Source: Blastobasis lacticolella (lineage: Eukaryota; Arthropoda; Insecta; Lepidoptera; Blastobasidae). Taken from it: a DNA stretch of 64,000 nt. Under the pieces are notes generated by a model that saw only the letters and a list, made by a program, of their open reading frames with translations, ran no database searches and was not told the origin of the DNA. Made by a program: the position numbers and the translations under genes. Positions 1 to 11,398 of the stretch are shown piece after piece. Where the stretch lies: NCBI GenBank assembly GCA_905147135.1, contig LR990048.1, positions 7,548,563 to 7,612,562 of the forward strand, given 5' to 3'. Position 1 is the first letter of the stretch, and every line of letters starts with the position of its first letter.

Positions 1-330
1 TGTTTCATAGAGAAATATTGAAAAAGAAATACGAACAACTAGCAAGCAACTTGACTTTTTTATCGTTACAAATTGTTTTCTGAGTAAGATTTTTTCATCG
101 AATATCTGCTCCTGATTAGTTAAAATAAAGTTTGACAGCTTTTCGACCAATGGGCATCAAACTAAAGAATAAATACACCAATGAATAGGTAACACTAGTT
201 TCATAGAGAACCTGAAGGTATTATTTGACACATCGTTCGTTCGGAAATCTACAAAGTTGAAATCACAGACCATAAATATCAAGTGTCAGACGAGCGGCAA
301 TTTCTACAGAGCACCGGCAGCCCGATCGTC
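1..330. other. AT-rich intergenic DNA, nothing recognised
   Basis: No reading frame of credible length, splice-site series or known repeat end is visible here. The stretch ends where the first inverted-repeat element begins. Confidence 0.5.
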
Positions 331-761
331 TAAAGCGTACTCCACATGTCCGCCGAAACTTTCGGCGAAACTTTTGCCGGGACTTTGGTCGAGCCTGTAC
401 ATTCTCGCCTATTAGGGATGTGGTAGGTGTCAAAACGAATCGACATTATATCGATTCATCGGTGTAATATCGCTAATCTGCTGTAAACAGGGTCACAGAG
501 GTGATGGCAGCTGCTCTACTGTAATTACTTGATCTATTAATATCCTGGATCATGGTCAAGTGTACCGCGAACCTGTTACGAGAAAAATCGCTAGGAATAT
601 AAATAAAATCGATCGAATCGAGACGACAACAAACTATCTCTACTTAGTCTAAGGAATAGGCGAGACATTCCAAACATGCACGGGACTACACGAATATAGG
701 CAAATACTCCCTCAACATTATCGTGTTCCCGCGGAACTGTCCACATGTGGAGTGCGCTTAA
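331..761 (+). mobile_element. Short inverted-repeat element, family M1, copy 1
   Basis: The ends are inverted: AAGCGTACTCCACATG on the left and its near complement CATGTGGAGTGCGCTT on the right. The inside (about 345-640) is clearly the same sequence as 27727-28040 and 28040-28250, and as the inverse of 30190-30372, so this is a dispersed family. There is no coding capacity, so it is probably a non-autonomous DNA transposon (MITE). The flanks hint at a TTAA-type target but this is not secure. Confidence 0.6.
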
Positions 762-1344
762 CTCATAAAAATAAAAATACCCAGGAATGTGCTCATCGCG
801 AAATACAGCAAACGAAAACGGCAGCGGTGCCACCTATATCTGATAGTACACCGCCATTTTGATCCCACCATGTTTAATGACGTGATAACAAGCATTTCGG
901 ATAGGTAATTTTAACTTAGAGCAGTTTTCCAATAGGTATCTAAATAGAGCATTTGAAATAGGTTCTTAGCAAAGAGGACATAAACACTGCATACGTTGTA
1001 TTGGATAATATATAGTAATTTTACTAATACTACTAACACATATACCTGTTATAAATTATATATCTATCTGTTCACTTATATTTTCAATTTCTTTGTTATC
1101 AATAAACATTTATGCCCAATTTATAAATAAACTAATCTTGGTCACTAACATTGTGCGAGGGCTGATAACCTGAAATACATGACCTGACCTGACCTGGCTT
1201 TTTTCCTAGCTTAGGCATCAGTCTCTTACACTATATTCTCTCTATTCACTCTATTCTTATCTAAGAAATTTGCATAATGTGAATTGTAAATAAACTTTAT
1301 TTTATTATTAGATTTTACCCATTTAAGATGTTGTAATAAATTAT
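762..1344. other. Intergenic, nothing recognised
   Basis: AT-rich sequence. A short (gacct)n run lies near 1180-1195, otherwise I see no feature. Confidence 0.45.
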
Positions 1345-1890
1345 TGCAAAACAAACATCAATTTGAATGAGTCAGTTCGTTTCATGGACGCTAGGATCAA
1401 AAATGGAAGTACTACAAATATGAAAGGTTTGTATTAAAACGGAACATAGTTATTTTATTTTTACGTTTCTTATTAGTTTGCTGCATGACATCACCGCCAC
1501 AATCATATAGCGCCATCTGATCATCTGATTATACCTAGAAAACTCCTCATAGACAGGCCACCTCTGTCGAGGTCAAGCCATAGTTTTATATATATCAATA
1601 GTTTTTAACAATTTTCTAGGTATTAATAAAATAACTTTTTTCAAAAAAACATACATCTGTTTGACTGAGTCTGTTCGTTTCATGGACGCTTGGATCAAGA
1701 ATAAACGTAATTCATATATAAAAGGTTTGTATTAAAATGGAACATGGTGCCTACTTGCATAAATATATATTTTTTTCATTTCTTTCAACCTTTGAAAGTT
1801 ATGTTTATATCAATAAACTGTTTATTTTTAAGTTAATATTAGTTGGATGCATGACATCACAGCCACAATCATAGGTATAAAAAAAGTACC
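1345..1890 (+). repeat. Two diverged direct copies of a ~180-bp repeat
   Basis: About 1365-1530 and 1660-1885 share the same ordered blocks: GTTCGTTTCATGGACGCT, then AAAGGTTTGTATTAAAA, then GCATGACATCAC followed by a CACAATCAT block. The offset is close to 300 bases and the second copy has an extra AT-rich insertion. This is a partial tandem duplication or two adjacent insertions of one element. A CGCCATCT core (see the CTCF-like motif finding) lies in the first copy near 1510-1520. Confidence 0.55.
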
Positions 1891-2159
1891 AAATTAGTAG
1901 GAGCGTCATCTATTGATGCTTTTGAAACCTACTCATTACTATTCTCGTGAAAATATTACTTTTTGAGCGGCCTTGTGCTAACATATGGAGTCCCCTTTAT
2001 ATAGGTGTCTGAATTATTGCATGTGTAATCGCAGCTGTAGACTTGTATTTTTTTTTGTAATATTGGGAACTTTTATACAAAATAGTTCATGCCAGCTTCG
2101 TATTAAAACACTAACCATATAAAAAGGCTAACTTATAAACTAAACATCTACACAATTAT

Positions 2160-2858
2160 CCCCTTGTACAGACGAGCAAGTACGCATCATCTGAAAGCAA
2201 AAAACGTACAATATCTCGGCTTGCTCAGTACATAGATACAATAAATTTAGACTTGTATTTAAACAGATCAAATCAATACTTCACGCCGGGGCAACGGCTT
2301 CTCCTTTACAAGACTCAAGTCAGACCCCATCTGGAGTATTGCTCTCATCTATGGGCGGGAGCACCGGCATATCAGCTTGGTCCTTGTGACTCGATCCAAA
2401 AGTGCGCTGTGAGAATTGTCGATGATACTATGCTCACAAGTGGTATTGAGCCGCTGAGGGATTTCGCCTCCCTTTGTGTGTTCTACCGCTTGTACAACGG
2501 TGTTTGTTCTGAAGAACTGTTTGACATGATGCCTACAGCTACATTCTTTCATCGCACCGCTCGCCATCGACAGGGAGTTCATCCTCACACCTTGGAGCCA
2601 AATTAGTCGCGAACTGTGCGGTTCCAAAGGAACTTTCTCCCACGCACACTAAGGTTGTGGAATGAACTACCTGGAGAGGTTTTCCCTGGAGAGTACAACA
2701 TGGAGTTCTTCAAGAAAGGGGTTAAAAGGTTTTTACGAGGTCGGCAACGCGTGGGTGATGCCCCTGGTATTGCAAACGTCCATAGGCTGCGGTGACTGCT
2801 TACCATCAGGCAGGCCGCAAGCTTGTTTGCCACCCTAGTGGTATAAAAAAAAATGAAA
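2160..2858 (+). mobile_element. 3' end of a non-LTR retrotransposon
   Basis: The + strand encodes a recognisable C-terminal reverse-transcriptase region of a jockey/CR1-like non-LTR element. Residues YFTPGQRLLLYKTQVRPHLE and LEYCSHLWAGAP are followed by SLCVFYRLYNGVCSEELF and, after a stop at 2606, by the continuation FPGEYNMEFFKKGVKRFL (about 2680-2735). It closes with a conserved 3' untranslated block (about 2740-2840) and a short A-run. Inverted copies of that 3' block occur at 6630-6750 and 58120-58200. The element is 5'-truncated, has at least one internal stop, and is dead. Confidence 0.8.
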
Positions 2859-2859
2859 A

Positions 2860-4185
2860 GGGTCCGCGGTCCAATAGAGACGGCAATAATGTACTCAATA
2901 TGTCCCTTTTTACACATGATTATGGCATAGTCAATTTTATTAATTTCGTACAAATAAGGTGAAATTTTGAAAGAACACTTTTTGCAAGGTAGAATCTTTT
3001 ATTGTATATATTTTCCGATAAATAAACTAACTAAAACTTTCCTTTTCATGAAATTAATTTTTGAACATGACGAATACAAAAATATAAACTACGGTAACTC
3101 GTGGTGTATGTTAATAATGTACGATGGCAATACCAATTTTCATATAGCGATTGAATTGAAGATTTTTCGAGAGCCGATTATAAAAAAAATTCAATGAATT
3201 GTGTAACGTTGGCGTTGATTAGAAACGATTCTCAAAAAATCATCGAAATGTATAAAAAAGTAAACATTTTGCGCGTTCTTCTCAGAAATGATACTAAAAC
3301 TAAGTATCTTTTCACGAAAACCTTTCCGAGTAACTTCAATACTTGAAAATTTTATCTAAGCAGCGCCATCTAGTGAGGTTCGACTAAAATCCCCCATTTG
3401 GGTGACAATCATTTTTTCGATTTTAGTTCGGTTCATGTTTCAACTTTACTATTCACATAAACATTAACTTTATGATAACAGAATAGGTTCAGTATCTAGT
3501 TTCGGAGATTGTCCTTAACATACTTTACCTCTTTATAGTATTAGTACGTAGATAGATAGAAGATGTTAATGTCAAATTGTTAATTATGATTCTATAGACG
3601 TCCGATTAGTTGGTCAAATTATGGTTATTCATAAGCAGGGCAGCAGAGCAGGTTGAAATGAGTCCGTGCTAACTATCTCTATAGGACCACTTTTTAGCTC
3701 AGCGCACATTCCAGGTATACGTAAGTACATATTATTTAGATACGCCAAACTTGAATCTCAGGTACAAATGCGTACATAAAGTTATACAGCTTTATCTTCC
3801 TGTCATTCAGAAATCGATAAATAAAATTTATAAAGTTGAGTCCCAGGTAGCGCTGACATTAAAAACCGTTAAATTATAAAATCTAAAATGAATTGCGTCG
3901 AGTAAATATAAATATTTTATTACAGCCAATAGATTATGATAATGTCCTCAGTCGTTAGAGCGCGCCATCTATTATTATTTGAGGGAACCTCGCCTTGAGG
4001 CGACCTTAAAAACGGCTCATTAAAATACTTTGTCTAAATATAAACAAGTTTACACGCTAAACAAACGTACCATTTAAGTTTATAAGTAGTAGGTATATCA
4101 GTATCTAGCAGCTATAGTACTAGTATATTGGGGCTAGATAGCGCTTTATGAATTTGTCCACGATCATTATTATTTGTATATTATT
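2860..4185. other. Intergenic, no gene seen
   Basis: No convincing coding sequence. A GCGCCATCTAGTGA block at 3363-3376 and a GCGCGCCATCTATT block near 3960 match a CTCF-like core (see findings). The rest is unassigned AT-rich sequence. Confidence 0.45.
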
Positions 4186-4189
4186 TTAT

Positions 4190-4720
4190 TTTTTATCGAG
4201 AGGCTGTGGTTGATCGTTTGGACAAAGCTCTCAAGGTAGTCTCTGAAGCCAATCTAGTGGTGTTCAACGCAACCAAAACTCAGGCGTGTTTGTTTTCCGC
4301 CAAAGTCCATTGGCGTGAGTGAGTCCATTCCATCTAATTCCAACTGATGTTCCTGTGGAAATTACAGACAACCTACAGCTTCTTGGTTATTAACAGCTAT
4401 TACCAATCTCAACTTCGGTCAGTACATCGAATCAAAGGCAAAGTTTGCAGCAAAAATAACTTGGTGTCCTCTTGAATGTTAAGCGGTACTTCACATCAAA
4501 GCAGTTGATTCAGTTATATCAAGCACAAGTCCGATCCTGCATTGAGTACTGCTGCCACCTCTGGGATGGATCAGCCTAATATCAACTGGCGGCTTTGGAT
4601 TCGGTGGAAAAACGTGTTAAGAAGATAATTGGTGACCCGAAGTAGATTAAAGCTAGGCTGCAGAGCCTCGAGGATCAGCGTAAGGTTGCGCGTCTGCCAG
4701 TTTTGTTCAGGCAGACGCGC
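4190..4720 (+). mobile_element. Degraded non-LTR reverse transcriptase remnant
   Basis: Reading in shifting + strand frames gives fragments typical of the post-catalytic region of an insect non-LTR reverse transcriptase: VVDRLDKALKVVSEANLVVF, NATKTQACLFSAK, then a QAQVRSCIEYCCHLWDG-like stretch near 4528-4570. Frameshifts and stops show it is an old, dead copy. The family cannot be named safely. Confidence 0.6.
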
Positions 4721-5348
4721 TGATTTAGATAGCTGAAGAGTATAGGTATGACCTACATAACTTTATATCCAATGACCTATTGGTCAAAAAGTTATTACTT
4801 GACGGGCCTTCAAACCTTTAATTTTCGAACGAAAATTATTGGTTTGTCTGTGGGTTTCCAATCTAGCATCTCCTTTCCTTCCTGTGAGGAGATTCTTTGG
4901 TTAGTGGTCTTTGATGGTGTGGTGTGGTTCAGTGGGTGTCGTGTCGTGATTTTATTATTACAAGTATTTATATTACTGCAATTTATTAAATAAATTAAAG
5001 TAACACGGTATGATTTCCTATTACGTTAGTGTACCTTACAATCTTAGGTAACTTTGTTGAGGTAATTATTATACTTTAAACAATACCTAATCTCTTCCTC
5101 ATTTTGTTCTTACATCTTCCAATTTAGAACAGGAAACCCATTTTAGTGTCATTATAAATAATTTAAGTTCCCTAGTTAACACCAGTCAATCATTAAACAT
5201 CCTACAAGGCACTGAGTAAACATCAACTATCATATCTTTATTAGTTTCATTTTAATTTACATTGCACAGTGAAAGTTTCCCTTTCAGGATTAAGCAACTT
5301 ACTGAGATATTGTTCATTACAGGTTCTAGATGAGAGCTTGTGATTGCG

Positions 5349-6903
5349 ATGGCTTCGCCTCAAAATGTGTCAGTTGACCAGATGCGACTGATTCTAAGTG
5401 AGGTGATAACTTCTTTAGAGTCTCCAGAATACGCATCTAAGCTGGATGAAGCGAAGGAAGCAGCTGGCAATGAAATGCTGAAAATGATGCAAATTGTGTT
5501 TCCAATGGTTGTTCAAATTGAGATGGAAACTATTAAACGTCATGGTTTCAGTGGTTCTCGGGAAGGTATGCTCCACTTATGTATTGTAAAAATCTAGAAG
5601 ACTTTGAAGAATTTAAAGACTCAACCAGTTAATAGAAAAACCAAAAAAAATTTAATCATTACAGCCAAAAACAATTAGTCTTAACTCTGGGTTTACATTA
5701 ATAAATAAATAATTATTTATTTCGGGTAACAAGAAGAACAATTCTGTGTTCTATTTGGCCGTGTGGTGCCCAGCAGAACAGAAAAGCACCAATCCCTTAC
5801 ACTAATGTTTTCGAGGCAAAAAATCTAAGAGTTTCCATAGGCTGGAATGTAGGCAGTAGCATTTTCCATTGTTGTAGTTATAACACTGCAATCCTTAACC
5901 CGCCTGCCAAGCATGAAGATTATCCCCTTTCATGGGAGAGGCCCTAAGTCCTGCAGTTGACTGTTATGGGCTGTGGTGATGAATTGTTCTATTTAACCAT
6001 TGTTGATTAATAGGACAAAGACTTTTTCGTTGGTTGAGTGTAGTTGATAACATTGTTAACTCATGGTTAAGTGCTTGTAACTGTTAAATGACATTTTTAT
6101 TGAATAAGTTAATTGATGTTGGTTTCATTGGCTCAACTGCTCTGTGAGCTGAAAAGAATTAATAGAGACAACAACATGCTCTCATAATTATAAAAGGCTA
6201 TCATTTAATCCTACAGCTAATGGTCAGCTAATTAAAGAGGTTTTGGTCAGCTGCAAAATGTGTTTCGTCGGCAAACAAAGTGAATTGAGTTGCTTCTAGT
6301 AGTTGGCACAAATAAGTAAATTGGGGTATAACAAGCCATTGGCTAAAAGCTATTGGAACAGCCTTAGTTCCATGTCACCTATATGCTCTTTAACAACCAT
6401 TTAGTGCTCTTAAGGCTAAAACTGGTAATATTCCTGTTTAGTCTAGTTGAGGTGGTTTGACACAAAATTGTATTGTGGTTTATACTCTTAGGAAATGTAT
6501 TCAATAGTGTGTAATATGCACTACTTGTACTTTACTTATGTAACACATGAAACTTTGTTTATATTAGTAACATGTAGAAATTCAATTTGCTCCAATATTC
6601 CAGCTGGCCACAACATAGTCTGTAAAATTTTTTTTTATACCACATATGTGGCAAACAAGCTTACGGCCTGCCTGATGGTAAGCAGTCACCGCAGCCTATG
6701 GACGTTTGCAATACCAGGGACATCACCCACGCGTTACCAACCCCATAAAAACCTAAACATATGTTTCAGGCATAGTGCAGTTCACCCAGTTAGTCCGCGA
6801 GATGGAAAGCCTCGATGCGGAGGTGTCCCGCCTGCACAGCCAGATCCGCAGCCACTACCTGCCGCCTGTTTCCATCAGCTCAACTGTGGACACTTCCCTT
6901 TGA
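5349..6903 (+). CDS. C12orf57: C10 / C12orf57 homologue (two exons)
   Basis: Coding exons are 5349-5565 and 6770-6903. The donor is GAAG|GTATG and the acceptor TTTCAG|GC; joining them keeps the frame through a split glycine codon and gives 116 residues. The protein begins MASPQNVSVDQMRLILSEV and continues MKMM..FP..VQIEMETIKRHGFSGSREG, then GIVQFTQLVREMESLD and a C-terminal SQIRSHYLPP. This is the order and length of the C10 family (C12orf57 in vertebrates), a small alpha-helical protein whose biochemical role is poorly defined but which is linked to brain and eye development in mammals. A possible 5'UTR acceptor (ATTACAG) lies just upstream near 5321. The intron contains a SINE-like repeat and, 20 bases before exon 2, a retrotransposon end. 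Confidence 0.88.
5757..5982 (+). mobile_element. SINE-like repeat, family S, copy 1 (in the C10 intron)
   Basis: It begins GGCCGTGTGGTGCCCAGC and ends CTGTTATGGGCTGTGGTGATG. Between them is the block AATGTTTTCGAGGCAAA. The same unit recurs at 30716-30905 and 55141-55394 (+), and at 24026-24279 and 31507-31754 (-). The GTGATGATG-type end resembles the 3' end of RTE-clade retrotransposons, which would supply the enzymes. It has no coding capacity. Confidence 0.65.
6630..6750 (-). mobile_element. Inverted 3' end of a non-LTR retrotransposon
   Basis: This is the reverse complement of the 3' block at 2740-2855 (GGCAAACAAGCTTACGGCCT, GCAGTCACCGCAGCCTATGG), with its poly-A tail as a T-run at 6630-6638. 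It ends about 20 bases from the exon 2 acceptor of the C10 homologue. Confidence 0.75.
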
Positions 6904-7169
6904 ATTGGTTAGTTCTAGTTGTACAATACGACTTGGATCTTAATGTATGTGGTGGAAAAAGGAACTACCATGCCACCTTTGTGAAACACTGATGTAGACC
7001 TAGTACCCTCTTTTACATTCATTAAGATCCTTATCATACTGTATTTATTTAATTTAAATCATGATTCATTTTCATTACCTCATCAAACCATTTTCTCAAC
7101 AGATATGAATGATTCATTATAATAACTTGTGTGAGTGCGTGATTGTGAATGGTGACAAATAATTTAATC

Positions 7170-7265
7170 ACCTATGTGGTGATTGCAAACGACCGCGAGG
7201 TATGGAAGAATAGGGGGGAGGCCTTTGCCCAGCAGTGGGATGATTCAGGCTCATAAATAGAATAA
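7170..7265 (+). mobile_element. 3' terminus of an RTE-like element
   Basis: The + strand reads DREVWKNRGEAFAQQWDDSGS and then a stop, the familiar C-terminal ending of lepidopteran RTE-like retrotransposons. Only this short piece is left. Confidence 0.5.
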
Positions 7266-7619
7266 ATGAGGTATTGCAATAAATTAGACAGAATTATTGG
7301 CATCAAGAATATTTTGTTAGTGTGTTGAAAAGCGTCGTAGTGCATTGATAACCGATATAGCACGCTCGAAACGTAATATACAGTATACTTTTAAAAACAA
7401 AATCATATGTTTGTTTTAGGTCATCATCGTGTAAATTCGCGTAACACAGCCAGAAACATTTAAATTTTAAAGCTTGTATAACTTATATTTTTTTACGTAT
7501 TTTAAGAGTATCGTTACATTATATTCATTCCTGACTTTATGTGATCGATTATTTTTCACATAAAATCGTTTTGATTTGGTTATCTAAAAATGTGAACATG
7601 GTATCTTTCTGCCTTATTT

Positions 7620-7890
7620 ATAACTACCGGCACGACTTCGTTCACGTGGCGTTCTACCCCTAAGCTACCCTACCCCTACCATACACCTAACCTATATCTA
7701 CTCTACACCTACTACCATATACCAACTTTACCCATCCTACCCTTTTTTTTCTTGCTTATAAAGCTTCCTCTTGAATCACTATCTATTGTTGAAAACCGCA
7801 TTAAAATCCGTTGCGTAGTTTAAAAGATCTAAGCGTACATAGATACAGACGGCGGGAAGCGACTTTTTTATAAGTACTACGAATATATAT
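7620..7890 (+). repeat. Dispersed repeat, also present at 13880-14310
   Basis: Shared blocks are a CTACCC-rich run, CTTCCTCTTGAATCACTATC, AAAACCGCATT and the end block GACAGACGG.G.GAAGCGACTTT. The copy at 14 kb is interrupted by a Penelope-element end. No coding capacity; it is probably a SINE or Helitron-like element end. Confidence 0.5.
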
Positions 7891-8200
7891 TATTGATAAA
7901 TTTTATGATAAACGATATTTTCTAACGAATGTATGACGAATGACGGAAACGAGTATTTCATGATTAAATATATTTGTGAAATATCGTATGTGCCTTATGA
8001 TATCTAGTAGTAGATAAAAACTTAAATAGGTGCACAAGGATCAGCAGTTGATGCCAACAAAGCCAGTTTTTGCGGCCAATTAATCCTCAATTTAGTCCAA
8101 TCAACGAATGGCTCATAAGGGGGAATATAGTGCGCGAGTGAACGTACTAAAAGTTATCTCCTCTAGATGAGCCGGAGTGGGGGGACCAAAACTGACCAAA
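7891..8200. other. Intergenic, nothing recognised
   Basis: No feature is visible beyond AT-rich sequence. Confidence 0.4.
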
Positions 8201-8204
8201 ATTT

Positions 8205-9952
8205 TTTTTTACATATTATTCATCATCATCATCCGAGCGGTCAGTCCCGGATTCTGCCAGGGTCCGCTTTCCGATTCATTTTCTTCCATTTCGCCTCGCG
8301 TCGTAAGCCATTGGCTCTCACATCAGACTCGGGGATGTCAATCCGTTGCTGCTTAGGCCTTTCGCGCGACCTCTTTCCTGATATCGGAAGGTTTAGGCAC
8401 TTATTTTCCACATATTCCTGGGGCTTACGCAACACGGGACTAAACTAGCGGATGCGAACCTCTTCGATGTTATCCGCGATATCTCTAACGCCAAGGCTGC
8501 GACGGATATACTCGTTACGTACTTGATCAAGTCGCGTAACGCCATACATCCACCGCAACAGCTTCATTTCGTTGGCGTGGAGTTCGCGGACGTGCTTCGA
8601 CAGCGCCGGCCAGGTTTCGCAGTCGTAAAGCATAACAGGCCTAATTATGCTCTTGTAGATTAGCCCCTTGAGCTTGATCGGTATTTTAGGGTCACAGGTG
8701 ACCGTCGTGAGTTCCCGCCATTTAGCCCAAGCTGCAGAGAATCGGGACTTGACGTCAATATCTTGCTGCACGGATCCGAGTTATCTGAATTTATCTATTC
8801 TATTGACAGCTTCTTTCCCTATATGGATGGTCTCTTCAAACCACCTCAAACTGTTTTGGCGACGTTCAGCTTCAAACCACCGTTTTCTAGCACTTCCTTT
8901 CACGTGTTTACCCTGGTCTCAAGGTCCTGCCTAAGCTTGCCTCACCAGTACGATGTCATCAGCGTATTTCATAAGCCAAGGAGGCATGTCCTGAATTTCT
9001 GCTGAGAGGACATAGAACACAACGCAGAATAAGTAAGGGTTCGCGTACATGTGCTAGATAATCCCAATATACGCTTCGGGCACAGACTTTGATCTCAGAA
9101 CCCGCCAGATCACCACCAGAGGGACTCTGTTAAAGCCCTCCGCAGGTCGAGATGCAGAGGTTGATATATCCTGAGAGCAAAGATCGGATCCATGGTGTTA
9201 CAGCCCAGCATGAAACCGCATTGGCAATCTAATACGGAGCCTTCCTAGCGAAGTCTTTCCTCTGTAACTCGTTCGGATAGCTTCATTGTGTAGCTTATAA
9301 GTTTGGTACCTCGATAGTTACTGTACTCACACACAGTGCACACTGCCCTTCCATTTATAGATTGGCGTAATAATATTTACGCGCCCCGCGTCGGGTATAA
9401 GCCCCGTAGTTATAATCCTGTTTAGTGAGCATGAGTACGCCCCGTGTCCACAATGTTTTCCATGTTTCTATGGGTATTCCGTCATGGCCAATTGCCTTCC
9501 TGTTCTTCATACGGTCCAGAGACTTTTCACATCGTCTGGGGTAATCAGACTTATCAAACCAAGGTTTGCAGGAAGTTGTGGTGGTGGCACGAATTTGTTG
9601 GCATTGTTAGACAGCTCTTTAAAATGACAGCATCAACGGTCTTTCATAGATTTAGCACTTGTGAAAAAAACGTCGTCCGCGCCTTTTATGTCAACACTTT
9701 TCGTCACATCTATTTTGCCAGCTTGTAGATGACCTTCTGCCCCCCCCTAACAGTATCTAACGTAACGTAGAGCGGATCCAGCTGAGTCGACCGTGCTTTT
9801 GCTACCATTCTTTTAGCTCGGCGCTTTGCTCCCAAGTACACCTTTCTATCCGAAGGTGAGTTACTGTACTGCCATTTCTTGAAGCATGCTTTATTGTCCC
9901 TTACTGTTTCCTGCACTTCATTGTTCCACCATTCCGTGTCCATTATTAGCAT
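8205..9952 (-). mobile_element. Degraded RTE-clade retrotransposon
   Basis: On the - strand the order is N- to C-terminal for an RTE element. At 9952-9710 lies the endonuclease/RT linker (WWNNEVQETVRDNKACFKKW). Near 8945-8968 is the catalytic YADDIVLV of the reverse transcriptase. At 8771-8445 is the post-RT region (GLIYKSIIRPVMLYDCETWP, MKLLRWMYGVTRLDQVRNEY), and at 8435-8241 the C-terminal tail ([29 protein letters not shown]). A (CAT)n run at 8220-8232 is the expected 3' tail in reverse. Many frameshifts and stops make it inactive. Confidence 0.82.
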
Positions 9953-10139
9953 TATTACGAAGTATTATTAGTAAATAAAGTAGCTATAAAATAAGTTAAT
10001 CTTACTACGATATTAATAACTCTACATTTATATTTTTTATACAATAAAGTGATTCCTATTTATACCTAATTTTTTTTAATTTTCACAAACAATACTAAAT
10101 TTCTATTTACATTTTTAGCAGGCACTGAATTATCCACAA

Positions 10140-10215
10140 TCCATTTGTATTAATCATCATCATCGATCATCTCGGGACGTCCACTGCTAGACATAGGCCC
10201 CCCACGCATATTTCA
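10140..10215 (-). mobile_element. RTE-type 3' end fragment
   Basis: A (CATCAT)n tail is followed by GGGACGTCCACTGCTAGACA, a block common at 3' ends of lepidopteran RTE-type repeats. It is a short solo fragment. Confidence 0.4.
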
Positions 10216-11340
10216 GTAGCTACTTACTAGCATATCCGTCCATTTCCAACTTTACTTTTTAATAGTAGTTTATGATGTAAAAGGGAGTATTCAAAGATGG
10301 TGTCTGTTTATCACAGTAATTAAAAAAGAATGGTCATACAATGATTGAGTGTTTTAATACTTAATTATATGCAGTTGCTTACACTATTAGATCTACACTT
10401 TTATTCTATATTTTCATGTTAAGTGAGTGATATTAATGTTACTAGACTGGAGTGCCAGATAAGATTGCTTTTAGGCGTCCTTGTTATTGTTATATTGTGA
10501 GTTAATATTGTTGACTGTCTGTCAAATTTAGTTCCTTTGTCATTCGCATGCAATCTAATCTGGCCCCGGCTCTAATATTTATTTTAAATATGACGTCTTT
10601 TAAAATGGAATAGCATAATTTATAAATTAAATTGCAATAAATCATATAAGTACCTAATATTGTGCATAATGATATATACAATATTTGATTCATGGAGTTG
10701 AATTACTAGGCCAAAATGAGTTTCTGAACGAACCATTACCTAGTATATTTTTTCCAGCACAGAGTATGTGGTGTTCTAAATTCAAATCACTTTTCCTCTT
10801 AAGTAAATAAAATGTGTTTTTCCTGCGGGAGTTTTCACCCAGCAAACGTTAGTTTTCCCTTTTCGTACAGGGGAGGATTGACAAGAACATTATATATTTA
10901 CGCCTAATAAAGTTCTGTTTGCGAATCTTGAACAATGCCACTTACGATTATCTCTACTTACACGCTGGCACGCAAGCGTTATCTAATTCCCATAAACTTG
11001 GTTTGTAAAGCCTACCAGTAGTATGCAATGAATAGATTAGATAAAATCGGCTTGGAAACGATGTCATACTTAGTTCACTACATGTAATTATGAGGATTAC
11101 ACGTCCAGTGACATTAAAATAAAATGATAGAAAATGCTCTCATTCTTTTTCTGAATATCGTTGAAGTTGTTTTGCCTAGTGTTAATAATTATGTAAGTAC
11201 AGGTACAGATCTACACAGCACTGAGATCGAATACAATTGAAGTAAAACGTTTGTGTAACTTGTGACCAAGTTATTAAAATTCTATGCGGTCTATATTGAA
11301 CTGGTCGCTAACTCGTCTACGAGTGGTTAAAAATATGCTC
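10216..11340. other. Intergenic and probable 5' region of brn
   Basis: No coding sequence is recognised. A 5' untranslated exon and promoter of brn should lie in or beyond this stretch, because the brn coding exon starts with a splice acceptor, but I could not place them. Confidence 0.4.
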
Positions 11341-11398
11341 CTATTTGGTTTCAGGTGTCATCAAATTAGTGATAAAAGAATCTCAAAGACTTTTAAAT

